64,000 nt of DNA from Tenodera sinensis (GCA_030765045.1 CM060962.1:144487025-144551024), one strand, 5' to 3'. Shown: positions 47,160 through 58,880, counted from the stretch's first letter. Program-made: numbers and translations. The notes: generated from the letters alone by a model not told the origin.

Positions 47160-47766
47160 AGCCACGCTTTTATAACACATCGAGCTAACAAGTAGAAAAT
47201 AAGTTTTAAGTAGGAAGAGTTTGCTCTATAGCGATATAAAGTCAACTACTTCACGGCGGCGCCGTGGCCGAGCGGTTAGCGCGCTCGCCTACCACCTAGG
47301 CGGCCCGGGTTCGATCCCAGGGACCCGCATGTGGTATTCGTGGTGGACGAAGCGGCGTCAGGGCGGGTTTTCTCCGGGTACTCCGCCATTTCATTCCACC
47401 GGTGCTCCATCTTCATGTATCATCAGTGTCACCGCCTGCGGTGCCGTAGTAGTAAAAGCGGGCGTTAAACGCTACAACAACTACTTCATTATATTTCAAA
47501 GTTTTGTAGTACGTTTAAAATAAAAAATAATTTATATTAACAAAATTAATATTAGGTATAAATAATTCATTGGTAGCTATTTTTAAAGGTAAAAGATATG
47601 ATAAAAACATCTAAAAATCACCGCACGCTTTTTTACAATAAAATTTATTTTAATATAACTAAACATGATGAAATAGTTGAGTTTATGTCGCTATAGAACA
47701 AACTCTTCATACTTAAAAATTATTTTCTACCTTTCAGTTCGGAGTGTTATAAAAGCGTGTTATTTT
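47160..47766. mobile_element. Terminal-inverted-repeat element (MITE-like) with nested SINE
   Basis: Left arm 47163-47250 starts CACGCTTTTATAACAC and has GTAGAAAATAAGTTTTAAG, GAAGAGTTTGCTCTATAGCG; the right arm 47673-47762, reversed, has the same order with about 10 mismatches. Arms are about 90 bp and total length without the SINE is about 370 bp. No transposase inside. The right neighbour is Tc1-like copy T2. Superfamily unknown. Confidence 0.78.
47254..47477 (+). mobile_element. tRNA-derived SINE (family G), complete, 11-bp target duplication
   Basis: CAACTACTTCA at 47243-47253 and 47478-47488 flanks it. Head GGCGCCGTGGCCGAGCGG, B box GGTTCGATCCC, body and ACGCTACAA end as in 12473-12711. 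It sits inside the loop of the inverted-repeat element, so it is younger than that element. Confidence 0.92.
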
Positions 47767-47774
47767 AGTTTTTT

Positions 47775-49130
47775 AAAAGAGGGAATCAAAATATTCTTAA
47801 GTATTACCACGCATTGCACACTGTTTCGAGCATCGTCAAATTCCTATGCGACAACTAGATCGTCACTTGATATCCAGTCCCATCAAAATACGGATGAAAT
47901 TGTGAAGCTACGTACTATTTTGCATTGAATTGCGACCTATTTGGACGGTAGACGAACACCTTTCCCTTACTTGTGGAAGAATATGTCACCTCGTCTGAGG
48001 ATATCATATTATTCCAGTGGAGGTTGGCATTTACCCCCGCAAACGCGAGGTGAAACAACCTATGATCCTCCGTCAGATGTTGCCTTTTAGTTGCCGCTGG
48101 TGCATGAAGTCCTGCGTCGTTTACACGTCGCAGAGCTGTTCGAGCTCATCCAAGTGATTGTGATTGTGCCAGAACCAGTTTGGAAAGGGTTCCTCGCTAC
48201 TATTGCAAGTAAAGCTTGAAACCGAAATTATGTCAATATATATTTGATAATAGATAGAAACAAAAGGAGATTCTAGTCAATAGTTAAGGGGAAGACGTAA
48301 TAAAGCTGAATAGATTAAAGTCTCAAGAATGGAAGCCTAGGCAGATTTAAATGAGTGATAAGGTTACAATTGTTGTTTGTACGAAGCCATAGTGACTCCG
48401 CGGGCTGATTCCTATCTTACCATGACGTGCTCTAAAGTTAGCCAATGGAAATCGCTTCCTTCGTGTTGCTCACGCAAAACAAATGCAACGCAAGACACAC
48501 TCGTCTTGAATAGAGTCGAGAGAACGCGCGTGCAATTTGGGATTTGTACGTAAGCTAGCGCGTAGGTATACATAATTCGGCGGTTGCTAACGGGTGACAA
48601 AGTTAAAGTGTTATAACGTTGTAGTTGAAGTTACTAAGTTACATTATATTTAAATATCGTGGGTAGTTCTCTACAAATCTGGAAATTTGCAAATAAAGTG
48701 ATATGTTGGTTAATTCTTCGTTTGGTTCCATTCCTACCATAACTCACGCATACCCTGTAGATTAGGACTTCTTGCTAGAGGTAGTCCGGACACCAAACGA
48801 GATCTTATAGGTCTTAAAGGCGACGTCTTCGACGGAGAGGAACGTTTGCGTCAAGTTGCATCCGTTTCGGGAGTCCAGGATGACGGGATTCAATCCGTTC
48901 CCTGGATAATCCTACCTACCTCTGCGCTGTAGTTGCAAGGACTCTAATATGAGCTGCAGCTTCACGAGCACAAAAGCCTATTACACGGACTTCCTTGTGC
49001 CTATGTCTATGTACGCGTTCTGCTTCTCAAACGCGCTATGATTCACTAAAAGAGACCCTGTTCGAGCCTGGTACATTCATGCACCCTTCTGCACAGCACG
49101 TGGTTTCGTCTGCAGCATATTGCAGTTAGA
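47775..49130 (-). pseudogene. Tc1-like transposase relic (copy T2) with 0.64-kb insertion
   Basis: Aligns with T1 (3940-4640) over 47790-48215 and 48855-49100, for example CTTGATATCCAGTCCCATCA, TCGCAGAGCTGTTCGAGC and ATTCAATCCGTTCCCTGG. Between 48220 and 48855 lies sequence absent from T1. The minus-strand frame is destroyed by many indels. It lacks the C-terminal part present in T1, cut where the inverted-repeat element begins. Confidence 0.75.
48220..48855. mobile_element. Unidentified 0.64-kb insertion in Tc1-like copy T2
   Basis: Defined only by comparison with T1, which is continuous here (GCAATTAAAGCTGCATCC at 4358). It contains TATATTTAAATATCG and AATAAAG-like signals and could be a solo LTR, but I could not confirm inverted TG/CA ends or a target duplication. 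Confidence 0.5.
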
Positions 49131-49134
49131 ACAA

Positions 49135-49715
49135 ACTCTTAGAGAAGCATTATAATAAATACTCCGTCATTAACTTTACCGAATGCCATGCAAGAAAGGC
49201 AGCTATAGGTTGGTTACACATTAACACAAGAAAGCAAAAGGAAAAGGGGGGAAAAGGGTTTGCTACAAGCGAGATGGAACTGCCGTCTTAACCATAGAAG
49301 TAATCTATGCCTCGCCGCAGCACGAAGAGGGTACATATGAAAGGAAGCATGTTTAGTAATGCCGTATTAGTTACTGCAGCGGCTATTCAACTGCATTGCC
49401 TGTGGTGTAAACAAACTGTTGTGTCGTGTACGACTTAAAAACTTGGTGTTCAACACATGAGTCATTCTTTTTCCCCCATGACTGTAGTTTCTGTGAAATC
49501 ATTGTTAGATTACTAGGCAGAACGGAATTGATATTACTACTATCACCGCCACCTTACATAATGGGTTAACCTGTTGAGAGAGCAAAAGTATTTTAACAAC
49601 TGAAAAGGTAAGTTTAAAAGTATACATCCTCAAAAGTTTGAGCTAAACGTTTTGTCACTCAATAACCATGTCGTTGCCTCAGAGTGCTCACTGAACATTT
49701 ATCATCTAAATTCCA
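49135..49715. other. Unassigned stretch
   Basis: A poly-G/A patch near 49245. Nothing recognised up to the transposon border at 49716. Confidence 0.5.
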
Positions 49716-50080
49716 TATAGAGCAATTCCGCGAATATGTCATACCGAGTGTTAAAATTTGAAATTAAGGTTTCACTTTTTTTACTGAGGAAAGATGATGC
49801 TAGATACTCCAAAGTATCTTATGAAGTGAAAAATAAATGTTTTTAACGTGAATATGGGTCAAAAGTTCACTTCTTACCCCCATATTTCCAAGGCACTAAA
49901 AATAAGAGCGAATAACGGTGATTTTCATATCAACATTTCAGGAGCTATGTACAACTGTTTTAATTTCTTTGTTCTGTACATCACACAATGACTCTTCGTC
50001 TTCGAAACGTGTATATGGCTAATAATTTTCGACATTTATAAATAATCCTTACAGCCTCTTTAATTATTACCGTGTGTCAA

Positions 50081-50250
50081 TGTCAGTTAGTCACGGTAAA
50101 TAAGGATAAAGTCCTCTGGAGGGAAAAGTGATAGACTGAAATAAATATCCTTTTTGACTCTGCGTCATTACAATATAACAAATAAAAAAGTATCAGAAAG
50201 TTTTCCTATATAGTCATTAGTTTTCCCACAAAACACGTGACTAACGGACA
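50081..50250. repeat. Left subterminal 15-bp motifs (one direct, one inverted)
   Basis: TGTCAGTTAGTCACG at 50081-50095 and CGTGACTAACGGACA (inverted, one mismatch) at 50236-50250, between the left end and the gene. Likely binding sites for the element's own protein, by analogy with subterminal repeats of other transposons. Confidence 0.8.
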
Positions 50251-50338
50251 GTTAGTGCGGGCACACCGTGGTCGTCATACGCGTACAGTTGCTTCTGAGA
50301 CTTCAGTCAGGATAGACTATCGGTCTGTTTCTGACTCC

Positions 50339-52063
50339 ATGACTAAAACACCAGCCCAAAGACAACGTGAATACAAACAATGTCTGAAGGAGCAAGGCAG
50401 TTATGCACAATGGAAGGAAAAAATAAAAGTGACTATGAGGAAAGGAAGAGAAATACTGAAACAAACAAAACAAGGAAGAGAACGCCTCAAAGGTGAATAT
50501 AGGAGATATAAGCAAGCACAGCAGGCAAGACAGAAGATAAGAGACCAAGAAGGGGTTGATAAGGATACTCCATCATCAGCCGCTTTCAAAAGCAAACGGT
50601 ATTTCGGAAAGTGCAGAAAACGTGTTGAGAAAGCATTGCCGCAATCTCCATGTAAAACAAAAGAAATGATTCGTAAATTAGCAGTTGAAGAGGGATTACA
50701 TGTTGTAAAACCAAAGCATTCTGTCGCGGTATCAGGAAAACAACTATCAGAGGAACTTAAAAGTGCAATCATTAAGTTCTATCAGGATGATTCAATATCT
50801 TACCAAGCTCCTGGAAGAGAAGATTTTATTGAAATCCATGTTCAGGGAGAAACAAAAGAAGTTCCCATTAGGTATCTAGTGGTAACATTAAAAGAAGCAC
50901 ATGCACTCTTTCTACAAGACCGAGTAGAAATGTCCGTGGGGTTGACAAAATTCGCTGAGTTACGCCCTGCTCACGTGCGTCTTCAAAGTCAGATCCCACA
51001 TAATGTGTGCACATACATTATACATGAAAATACGAAGTTTCTTCTCAAAGCATTGTGTAAAAATCACGTACTCACAGAGACTGAATTTCGTAAGTTCATA
51101 GCACAAGTGGTTTGTGATCAGAAATCGAGTGAAAGGGAGGATGCTCCAAGTGCCCGGGATTGAGTGGAGCAGACATTTCGGACAAACTTGCTAATTCTCC
51201 ATGGGAATGGAAGCTGTGGAGCTCACGTAATGGAAGAATGGAAGTAGAAGTTAAAAATGGATCTGTAAAAGACTGCATTGAAGAACTGAGCAATTGCCTG
51301 CCACGTTTCCTAAATCACGTTTATGTAAAAAGACAGCAATCCGAGGCCTTTAAGAAGGCTCGGGAAAATGTTGCAATTAGTGAAGCTGTGATACAGATCG
51401 ACTTCTTTGAGAACTACACATGCAAGGAGCTGCCCACTGGAACAATACACAGATCTCAATACTTACTGCTGTTGCCTGGTACACGAAAGAAGATATTGGT
51501 GAAATTCAGAAACAATCTTTTGCTTTGGTGTCTGATTATGTATCGCATGACAAATATGCAGTTGATATTTGCTTAAGGAATATATTTTCGGAAATATTGG
51601 ATATTCTTCCGAATCTTGAACTTGTAAAAGTGTTTTCTGATGGAGCAGCTAGTCATTTTAAGCAGAAATACACACTGAGCCATGTGACATATCTTTCCGA
51701 AGTATTTAGAATCCAAATTGAATGGCACTTCTTCGAATCCTATCACGGAAAGGGGGCAGTAGATGCGATTGGAGGACAAGTGAAGAGGGTGGCATGGACA
51801 GCTGCGAAAGCAGGAAGCAGGATTCAGAGTGCTGAAGAATTGTTAATACTGTTAGAAAGAAAACCAAAATATGTCTTCTTGAGGTTTCTCTGCCTGAAAT
51901 TGAAGAAGCAAACGAATTTCTCGACAAAAGATTTGAACGTATTTCACCTATGCCGTCCACTCAGCGGGTTCATTATGTGAAAGTATTAGGTTTAAATGTT
52001 GTGGAATATGATTTTCTTTCATGTGCGGAAAGTGTCAGAATGATGCACAACTTCCGGAATTAA
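50339..52063 (+). pseudogene. DDE-type transposase of the 49.7-52.8 kb element, three frameshifts
   Basis: Start is the ATG at 50339 (MTKTPAQRQREYKQ), preceded by a GTG-led extension that is unlikely to be used. Residues 1-75 are highly charged, probably DNA-binding coiled coil. Frame changes lie near 51160, 51425 and 51875, with the last part (LPEIEEANEFLDKRFER to a TAA at 52061) outside any long frame. Candidate acids: QIDFFENYTC, KVFSDGAASHFKQK, EWHFFESYHGKG with VDAIGG. I know this D-F-x-E-N-Y / SDGxxxxFK / HGK layout from uncharacterised transposon proteins of aphids and other invertebrates. About 575 codons if intact. Only three small lesions, so inactivation is recent. Confidence 0.82.
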
Positions 52064-52427
52064 AAACAGTAGTGATATACGCATGTACTACTGCATCTAG
52101 CGTTCCTGCACTATAAGGAGTCCAATGAAGTACTACTGTGATACAGGTATGTGCTGTGTGCTGTGTGCTCTCATGTGTCGTCTTTGTTATGGTTTTGAGT
52201 CAGCTTTTTATACTTGCAATGACGTAACTGTGATAAGAAATGAGAGCTGTCAACATATGTTTATTCTGTTTATGTTGCATGACATTAATGCTTCTCCAAA
52301 GGTTATGATTCTTCTCAAAATGATGAATGCAATTACACACCTGTATGTATCGTATAATACGTATCACTATGATTTACCATATGTTATACCATGTAAAACA
52401 AAGACAAGATATTACAATTTTCGCAAG

Positions 52428-52832
52428 TGTCAGTTAGTCACAAACTCATGTCAGTTAGTCACGCTGACCTTTTGAATAAATATTTCCAGATGAGAATAAC
52501 ATGCCAAACCTTTTTTCAGGTCATTTGAAAGCTTAGAAGTTCCTCTCTCAAGTGATTTTTCAGAACAAATCAAATATGAAAACTTTCAGAGAAAACGGAG
52601 GACAAACGTTTGAAGTTGGACCTGCAGTTGACAAAAATGTCAGTTAGTCACGAAAAGTTTAGCGCTCATTATTAAATAATTGTTTCACTTTTTAAGGTTT
52701 TTATATTTCCTATCACAACCGCCAATGTATTCTCTGTCATCGTATGTCGTTAAAATAACATTTTTACACCTATATTGACCATTAGACAGACATTTTAGGA
52801 AGAAAATGTAGTGTAAATGTCAGTTAGGCACA
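52428..52832. repeat. Right subterminal 15-bp motifs (four direct copies)
   Basis: TGTCAGTTAGTCAC(G) at 52428-52441, 52449-52463, 52638-52652 and a variant TGTCAGTTAGGCACA at 52818-52832 that touches the terminal repeat. All in the same direction. Confidence 0.85.
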
Positions 52833-52849
52833 CGCGGAATTGCTCTATA

Positions 52850-54100
52850 ACGATACATTTTCATCTGGTGAACTTTGAGGAATGAGTTAGTACTGTCACA
52901 GAAAAATATAAAATAAATAAAAGTAAATAAAAAGGAAATATGACGATTGTGTTTAAGAGAAGGAGTAGTGTGGAACATGCAGGTACATAAAGGCTTTGGC
53001 CGAGTTTACTATACAGATGGCCACTTAGAACTTCCCCGTGCCTGCCATCATACCCACGAAACTTTTTTTCAATATCTATTGTTGCTTCAGAGATATTTGC
53101 GGTGAAAGTTTTAATTGGATTAATCCGTGTATAATAGTAGACCTTTAAGGTGATCTCAGTGTTCGTTTCTCTAGTAGATCTTACTTCACCCTCCTAATCA
53201 CAGAGTGTGCCCTTTTGTTGTTACAAGTTTAATTGTCAAGTTGCCCTTTTCTCGATTCCTTGCTTTATTGGAGAACCTTCTCAATAATTGGTGCCAAAAT
53301 TTAAAAATGACAATGATGAGTTTTAAGGATCGGTTGGTGCTATTTTACTCTATTTATGGCTTCTTCTTCAGCAGGGTTTTCCACTTGAGAAATGATGAAT
53401 ACTCCCAGATGCCGTAACTTAACGGCAATTTGGAACGTTGCAAGTAGTTTTAAACGATTCAAGTTTCCTGACAAAGAGTCAATGCGGAAGAACAAATGTT
53501 GTATATAACCCATTTAAGTGTTTACTTCAATAACAATAAATGCTTGCACCGAGTATAGCTGTAGCCAAGCCCAAGGCTCTAAGATTTTCTCACCACATTC
53601 AACCGCTTACGAACAACATTCGTTCACTGATTTATTGCACAGAGGGTCGTTTTTGCGAAACAGAACATTACTAACAGCGGAAAAAAGGCCAATGTTTCCA
53701 TATCAGAACCGCATTTAATTCCCTTTGAGCACGGAGAGTCGTGGCAAGGGGGGATTAGAGTGCGAAGAAAAATATTGGGGAAGCAGAAAAGAGATTCAGA
53801 GGGTCAATGACACTTAAACTTCTTAACGAGACTACACAGCAGGGGATAAAATACCCATGCTTCAAAACATGATCGTTCTGGTATACGGGGAATGTCACTA
53901 TTAACTGTCAAACCACATTACATCGACTCATCGGCTCAGGTAATTGCAAGTCCATACCTCACTGGTTCAATATATTCACATTCCGGTTAGGTGCCATTCT
54001 AATGTAATCTCAACCTGCAGCTTCGAACCATGTGCACCTGTACGCTTGTCTCATGCAGACAGAGAGAAATGGTAAAACATCTTAAATATTTAAATCAACA
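52850..54100. other. Unassigned stretch
   Basis: No recognisable gene or element; AT-rich. Confidence 0.5.
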
Positions 54101-54104
54101 ATTA

Positions 54105-54135
<31 letters not shown>

Positions 54136-54183
54136 CAGTGTGTGTGTGTGTGTGCGTGCGTGTGTGTGTGTGTGTGTGTGTGT
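54105..54183. repeat. (GT)n microsatellite
   Basis: GT repeat with GTCAGT and GCGTGC interruptions. The Val/Cys frame across it is an artefact. Confidence 0.97.
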
Positions 54184-54249
54184 ACATAATATACACGGCA
54201 ACGGCTCTAACGATTTCGAATAAATTTTGTATTCAGATAGGGTTTTGCT

Positions 54250-54420
54250 TAGGTGGAAGGGAAGTCATTACATTAATTTAAACCAGTGGTAGTTTAGTTT
54301 TATTGAAAACAAGATGGTAACATTGCAGGTTTCACTTTCACTAGGTCAGTACAAAAACAAACACGCGTCACGGAGCCGTGCGGCTCGTGAGTGTAAACAT
54401 AAATGTCTCTGCTACGTCGT
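54250..54420. repeat. Mariner-end-like repeat, first copy
   Basis: GGTGGAAGGGAAGTCATTAC at about 54252 followed by ATTAATTTAAACCAGTGGTAG and GAAAACAAGATGG, similar to the block at 54895-55080 (GGTGGAAGGGCAGTCATTAC, ATTAATTTAAACCAGCGG, GAAAACAAGCTGG). A truncated second copy of the same element in the same direction. Confidence 0.6.
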
Positions 54421-54670
54421 AATGAATAAGTACATCAGATTTCTCCAGTAACGCATACTGTAGCCCAAACTCACAATCTAAGGATATTGTTTATCATTTC
54501 CTTCAACATCAAACTTAAATCGTTTCGTAGCTGATACTATAATTAAATAAACCAAACCATCTCTCGGACTTATGAACACAAAGGTATATTTGTGGGCTCT
54601 TACAAAGTGTACCAAATATTTTTAAGGTGACAGCAAAAGAATAAGCAGTGAGCTTAATGGTTCACCCACT

Positions 54671-54890
54671 TTACAGGTATTGTTCAAAATGTCCACCATT
54701 TACGCACTTGCAAGCCTCACAACTTTTTAACCAATTACGTCGCACTCTAACAAAAACACCCTCATTGTTGCGTATTTCTTCCGCAGCCAGATAAATACAT
54801 TGTCTCAAAGATTCGAGGGCAGTAGTTGCTGTTTTGTAGATCCTGCTTTTCAAGTCTCCTCAGAAGAAAAAAATCCAGAGGATTCATACC
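54671..54890 (-). pseudogene. Mariner-type transposase C-terminus
   Basis: The 60-codon minus frame carries LKSRIYKTATTALESLRQCI and ends CKCVNGGHFEQYL, the characteristic end of a mariner-type transposase. Upstream on the minus strand the translation continues with wording like the 'LDFFLWG' block (NPLDFFLLR) at 54890-54856. It is cut at 54893 by the end of the next element. Confidence 0.72.
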
Positions 54891-54892
54891 TG

Positions 54893-55536
54893 GTGGAAGG
54901 GCAGTCATTACATTAATTTAAACCAGCGGTAGATCTTGGTATTTGGAGCACATTTTGTATCTTATGCTTTTGTCTCTCACCATTTCCTGCGGAGATCGCT
55001 TTGTCGAAAACAAGCTGGCGACACTACAAATTGTGTCACTTTCACCGGTTCTGCACATAAACAAACAGGGGTCACAACCAAGCGTCTCGTGTAGGTCTCC
55101 TCCCATGTATAGGCCAATCACAACCGTTACCTGCCAAAACATCAGACGAAAGACCAAGTGTTTTCATCCGGAAACCAGGTCAATTCCCTGACCAACCTCA
55201 ATGCAACGTTGTTGACTTATCTCGTGTCTGAAATAGGCGCTCGGAGAACTCCGTCACGTCTTTTAAGTGATTAATAATTTCGAAACCCTGTGTGATGTCC
55301 CATAATTACTACCGAAGCAATGTCAGAAATAACTTACACTACGCATCTTACAAGTAAGAAACTGTTATCTTCGTACATTCTTGTGGAATTACGCATCCAA
55401 TTTGGAACTAAAAACCATTTATTTTTTCGACATCGGCTGATCACAGAACAAAATGCCACAAGATTTGTGGTTTGTAATGCTTCTATGAAGCACATATTAT
55501 AAGGAAAGTAATGACTTTCCCTTCCACCCTGTATAG
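54893..55536. mobile_element. Mariner-type non-autonomous element, about 640 bp
   Basis: Left end TACCTGGTGGAAGGGCAGTC at 54892 and right end, reversed, TACAGGGTGGAAGGGAAAGT ending at 55536 are inverted, each preceded by TA. TACAGGGTG-type starts are usual for mariner ends. No transposase frame inside. Confidence 0.65.
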
Positions 55537-55586
55537 AGATCGAATTTTGGGTGGAATACAATGCTTCCCGTACTTATCAGTAGAGA

Positions 55587-55593
55587 AAGAAAG

Positions 55594-55628
<35 letters not shown>
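55587..55628. repeat. Poly-A run, about 40 bp
   Basis: Uninterrupted A from about 55592 to 55628. Could be a retrotransposon tail but nothing upstream supports that. Confidence 0.9.
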
Positions 55629-55629
<1 letters not shown>

Positions 55630-55631
<2 letters not shown>

Positions 55632-58250
55632 TGCATGAAGATATAAGTGAATCACATGGGTATATTTTTTGTTTCAGTAACAGAAGCTGCAGTTGATCCA
55701 CACAGATGTTTAGCTTCCTCCTGTTACACAGTGGGTTTTATCCTGCATTACATGTGCAGTACACTCTTATCTGATCACGAACTGATAGTGCATACTGACC
55801 TAAATGACATATAAGATTTTCAAATTTAGTCCAATCATTACTGAGATTTCTTTCACCTCACCATTTGAAAGACACTTGTCATACACACACCTTTATAAAA
55901 CACCTTAACTTCTAAAGAATCTTAACTTTTTGAAACCTACAATGTGCTCAAGCACGGCCATAAAATCACTTTGATACACAAACAGTAAGTAGCTTTCACC
56001 TTCAATCATAACAAATGGAGTGAACACCATTTTTAAAAGCTCCCGAATGACAAAATCTTGTTGTTTTAACATCATTCTTTGAATGCTGCCTCTTCCTGCA
56101 GTCTCTGCTGTCGCCAGGATCCTTCCGAATTGCGGCTCATACTGTTCTTAAATATATAGGTTGGTTCTCAGAAATAGTTGGTGTACATCTTCTTTGAGCT
56201 AATAATGTTATAATTACAGGTTATTTCAAATCTCAAAAAATATTTGCATACCACAAAGAATTTTTTGAATCGTCCATTTCGTTGAATATACATTTAACTA
56301 GGCTAAACAACCGATTACATTTTACGAGCAAATAGGCTTACCTAACTTCATCAAAACTGCAGTAAACAAACCGACAACCATGTTCTCCACGAAGCCACGT
56401 AGCTCCAACACTTCGGCTTTCTTCGCCGCAGGGATGTGGCGTGGTCTGTAACGTTTAGTTAGAAACATGGCTGGCTTCAGGGCTGCGTGTAATACTGACC
56501 TGTACTGCCGTTTAGTGGAGAAACAGCACTGACATGAATTTCCGCTGAAGTCGAGCTTAATCAACAGAGCCCAAAATAAACTACTGGCTTAATAGAAACA
56601 TTTTCGTTACTTCTACTGTCTCAAAAACGGCTCTAGCAATGTTCACTAAAGTAACATATGTTGAATGTATTGACATGACTAACAAAACTGTATAAATAAA
56701 GTCCTCTTTACTCCATTAAATTTTGAATGATGACGTGTAACTATGAAGCATTAAAATAAACTATTTATTTTAGGAAGACTGTGGAGTTCATTGAAACACA
56801 CAAATTTGTAGATATTTTAGTAACCTTTGCCGTTTTATTCCGTGTTGCCCAAGCTTAATTTCATAGTCAAACTTGAACTTCACGATGCTTCCTCCCATCC
56901 TTCCTTTTCTCTTTCCACTACAAGAGCTTGTTACCCCGCAGAAACATTTGAATGATGTTTCCGTTTGTTGTAACTAAGCACTTATTACTTAATTTGAAAT
57001 ACTAGGCAATGACAGATGTAAATAAATGTCATTGAAGTCACGTGAATGCATCAAAGCATACATCCAGCGAGGTGGTAACTTGATAATGTGTGCGACTCGC
57101 ATTCGGGGTTTTCCCGGGTCGCTTGGCGAATGCTTCTCTCTGCAGTTCACCTCCATGTTGCTTGGCTATTTCAGGAGTGTAAGTGTTGGCGGGAATCTCG
57201 GCGCTGCATGGCAGGGAATATGCTCTTTAAACTTTCGTCCTCTGAATCGAAGGCAGTCTCCGGGCCCCGGGCCCCCCAGTGGGATATGTAAGCCACCTAC
57301 AGGGGGAGGGAAGCCGGTTATACGACTCGCCACAGCGAGTTTAAACAATACGAACAATTTAGGGACTCTGCCCTCTTCTGTCGTGTCTCCTAGGTTCAGT
57401 CACCCTTTGTCTCCTCCCTCCTCAGAGCCCTCCCTCTCAAGAGCCACGCCCCCCCCCCCCCCCCGTCAGGGGCATAGGTAAAAAGGATCTTCCATGGGTC
57501 GAGGTGCTAAATCCACCCTCCGAATCGTGTCATACCTAATCATAGCACATTACTGCCTGGTATCTGGCTACTTTTTTTTTTTTTTTAAATACAAAAAGGT
57601 GGATTAGCTATTGTTTGGCATTCACTGTCTATTTGGAGATAGGATGGTTAGGATAGGATGTAATGGATACATTCAAAGAATGGAAAGGAGAACAGTAGCC
57701 AAGATCCTGAATCAGTGTTTATGTTATAAATGAACAATAAAATCCTGGAGCACCAGTAAGAATATAGAAAGACGATTTACCCTTAAGGTGGAACAGGTCC
57801 AAAAGCATCGAGTTGCATCAAGATGTAGACGAAGAACATGTGCAAATTCTGAAAACCAAAATGGTAATCAAGACACAATATTCTATTTTCGGATTCACAA
57901 GCTTCGTAAACAAGGACGGCAGTTACGGTGCTTGAAGAGTTAGTCTTCCCCTTCACAGTATAATTATACAGCCCTTACCTGGCGCTAACCATTCTCTTGT
58001 GTTAATTGGCAGAACATTTGATCCCGGCAGGACGACATGTTCCACAGGAACTAATGGTGCAAATACACTGTAAGGCTCAATTTTAAAATTCTATCACCCG
58101 GCAAATCTTAATATTCCTAATTAAACATACGTCTTCCTTTGATTGTAGGTCCTACTGCTTGCCAGAAAATTACTCATTCCGAAGATTTTAGTCGCTATGC
58201 ATTAAGTAAATATTAATCTATACGATTAAAAGTAAACACCTTTTTTTAAA
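55630..58250. other. Mostly unassigned; degenerate repeat pieces
   Basis: 56570-56720 contains CTCAAAAACGGCTCTAGC, similar to part of family A. 57085-57480 is GC-rich with a poly-C run (57450-57465); the 151-codon frame there is Pro/Ser-rich without known family. Poly-T at 57571-57586. Nothing else recognised. Confidence 0.45.
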
Positions 58251-58254
58251 AAAA

Positions 58255-58880
58255 AAATCTGATGTGTTGCAGTCGCATGACTTTCTCTACACTTGTACTA
58301 ACTGTTCTTACAAACTCTTATTCCTAATCTCCTTCGTGTTAGTTGACATAAGCATTTGTACATACTATCTTATTGTTTATTTCCTTGTAGGTGCAAAGGG
58401 AATATTAGAACACAGTAGGCTGTGAGCGATAGTCAATCTTTTAAAGCTTTGAGATCCCGTTTTCTCTGAACGCTTAACCTATAAAAAAAATGAACAACGA
58501 TGTTTCATTTCACGAAAGTGAAGTGAAGTTTACCGAAACTGACACAAATAACGAGGAATATCTCCGAAACGGTTTACTCTACAAAAAATAAAATATTTAC
58601 ACATAAACTGTGTATTTTAGCAAGATGTACGTTTTTGTATAGTAAGATTCTGTGTATCTCTTACGGTTTACGAGTTATTCAAATGTTATCCAGAGTAAAC
58701 AGGACTACATAGGCTATAGCCAGAAAATTCAAAACATACATTTTCTTTGTCATACAAATATCCTAAGCATATGTCAGCTTTGGTTTTTAAGCGACTTTTC
58801 GTTTTTGAGCTATACTGTCCACAGACTGACACACACACACGCACATGCGCACGCGCACGCACACACACACACGCACTTAA
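58255..58880 (+). repeat. Family A repeat copy, reference copy in this window
   Basis: Complete order from GATGTGTTGCAGTCGCATG through GTGCAAAGGGAATATTAG, TATCTCCGAAACGGTTTACT, CTTACGGTTTACGAGTTATTC, AGGCTATAGCCAGAAAATTC, AAGCGACTTTTCGTTTTTG, GAGCTATACTGTCCACAG to a CA/CG-rich microsatellite (58828-58875). No frame spans it. Confidence 0.65.

Larger units (their letters stand above)
49720..52845 (+). mobile_element. Complete 3.1-kb DNA transposon with TATA target duplication
   Basis: GAGCAATTCCGCG at 49720-49732 and its exact reverse complement at 52833-52845 form 13-bp terminal inverted repeats, flanked by TATA at 49716-49719 and 52846-52849. One gene fills the centre (50339-52063). A 15-bp motif, TGTCAGTTAGTCACG, recurs near the ends. 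The 4-bp duplication and gene type suggest a Sola-like or another less-studied superfamily; I cannot assign it firmly. Confidence 0.9.

Noticed and set aside
57026..57481. 151-codon frame as a host gene
   Set aside because: No domain or signal; Pro/Ser-rich end comes from a pyrimidine-rich and poly-C stretch.
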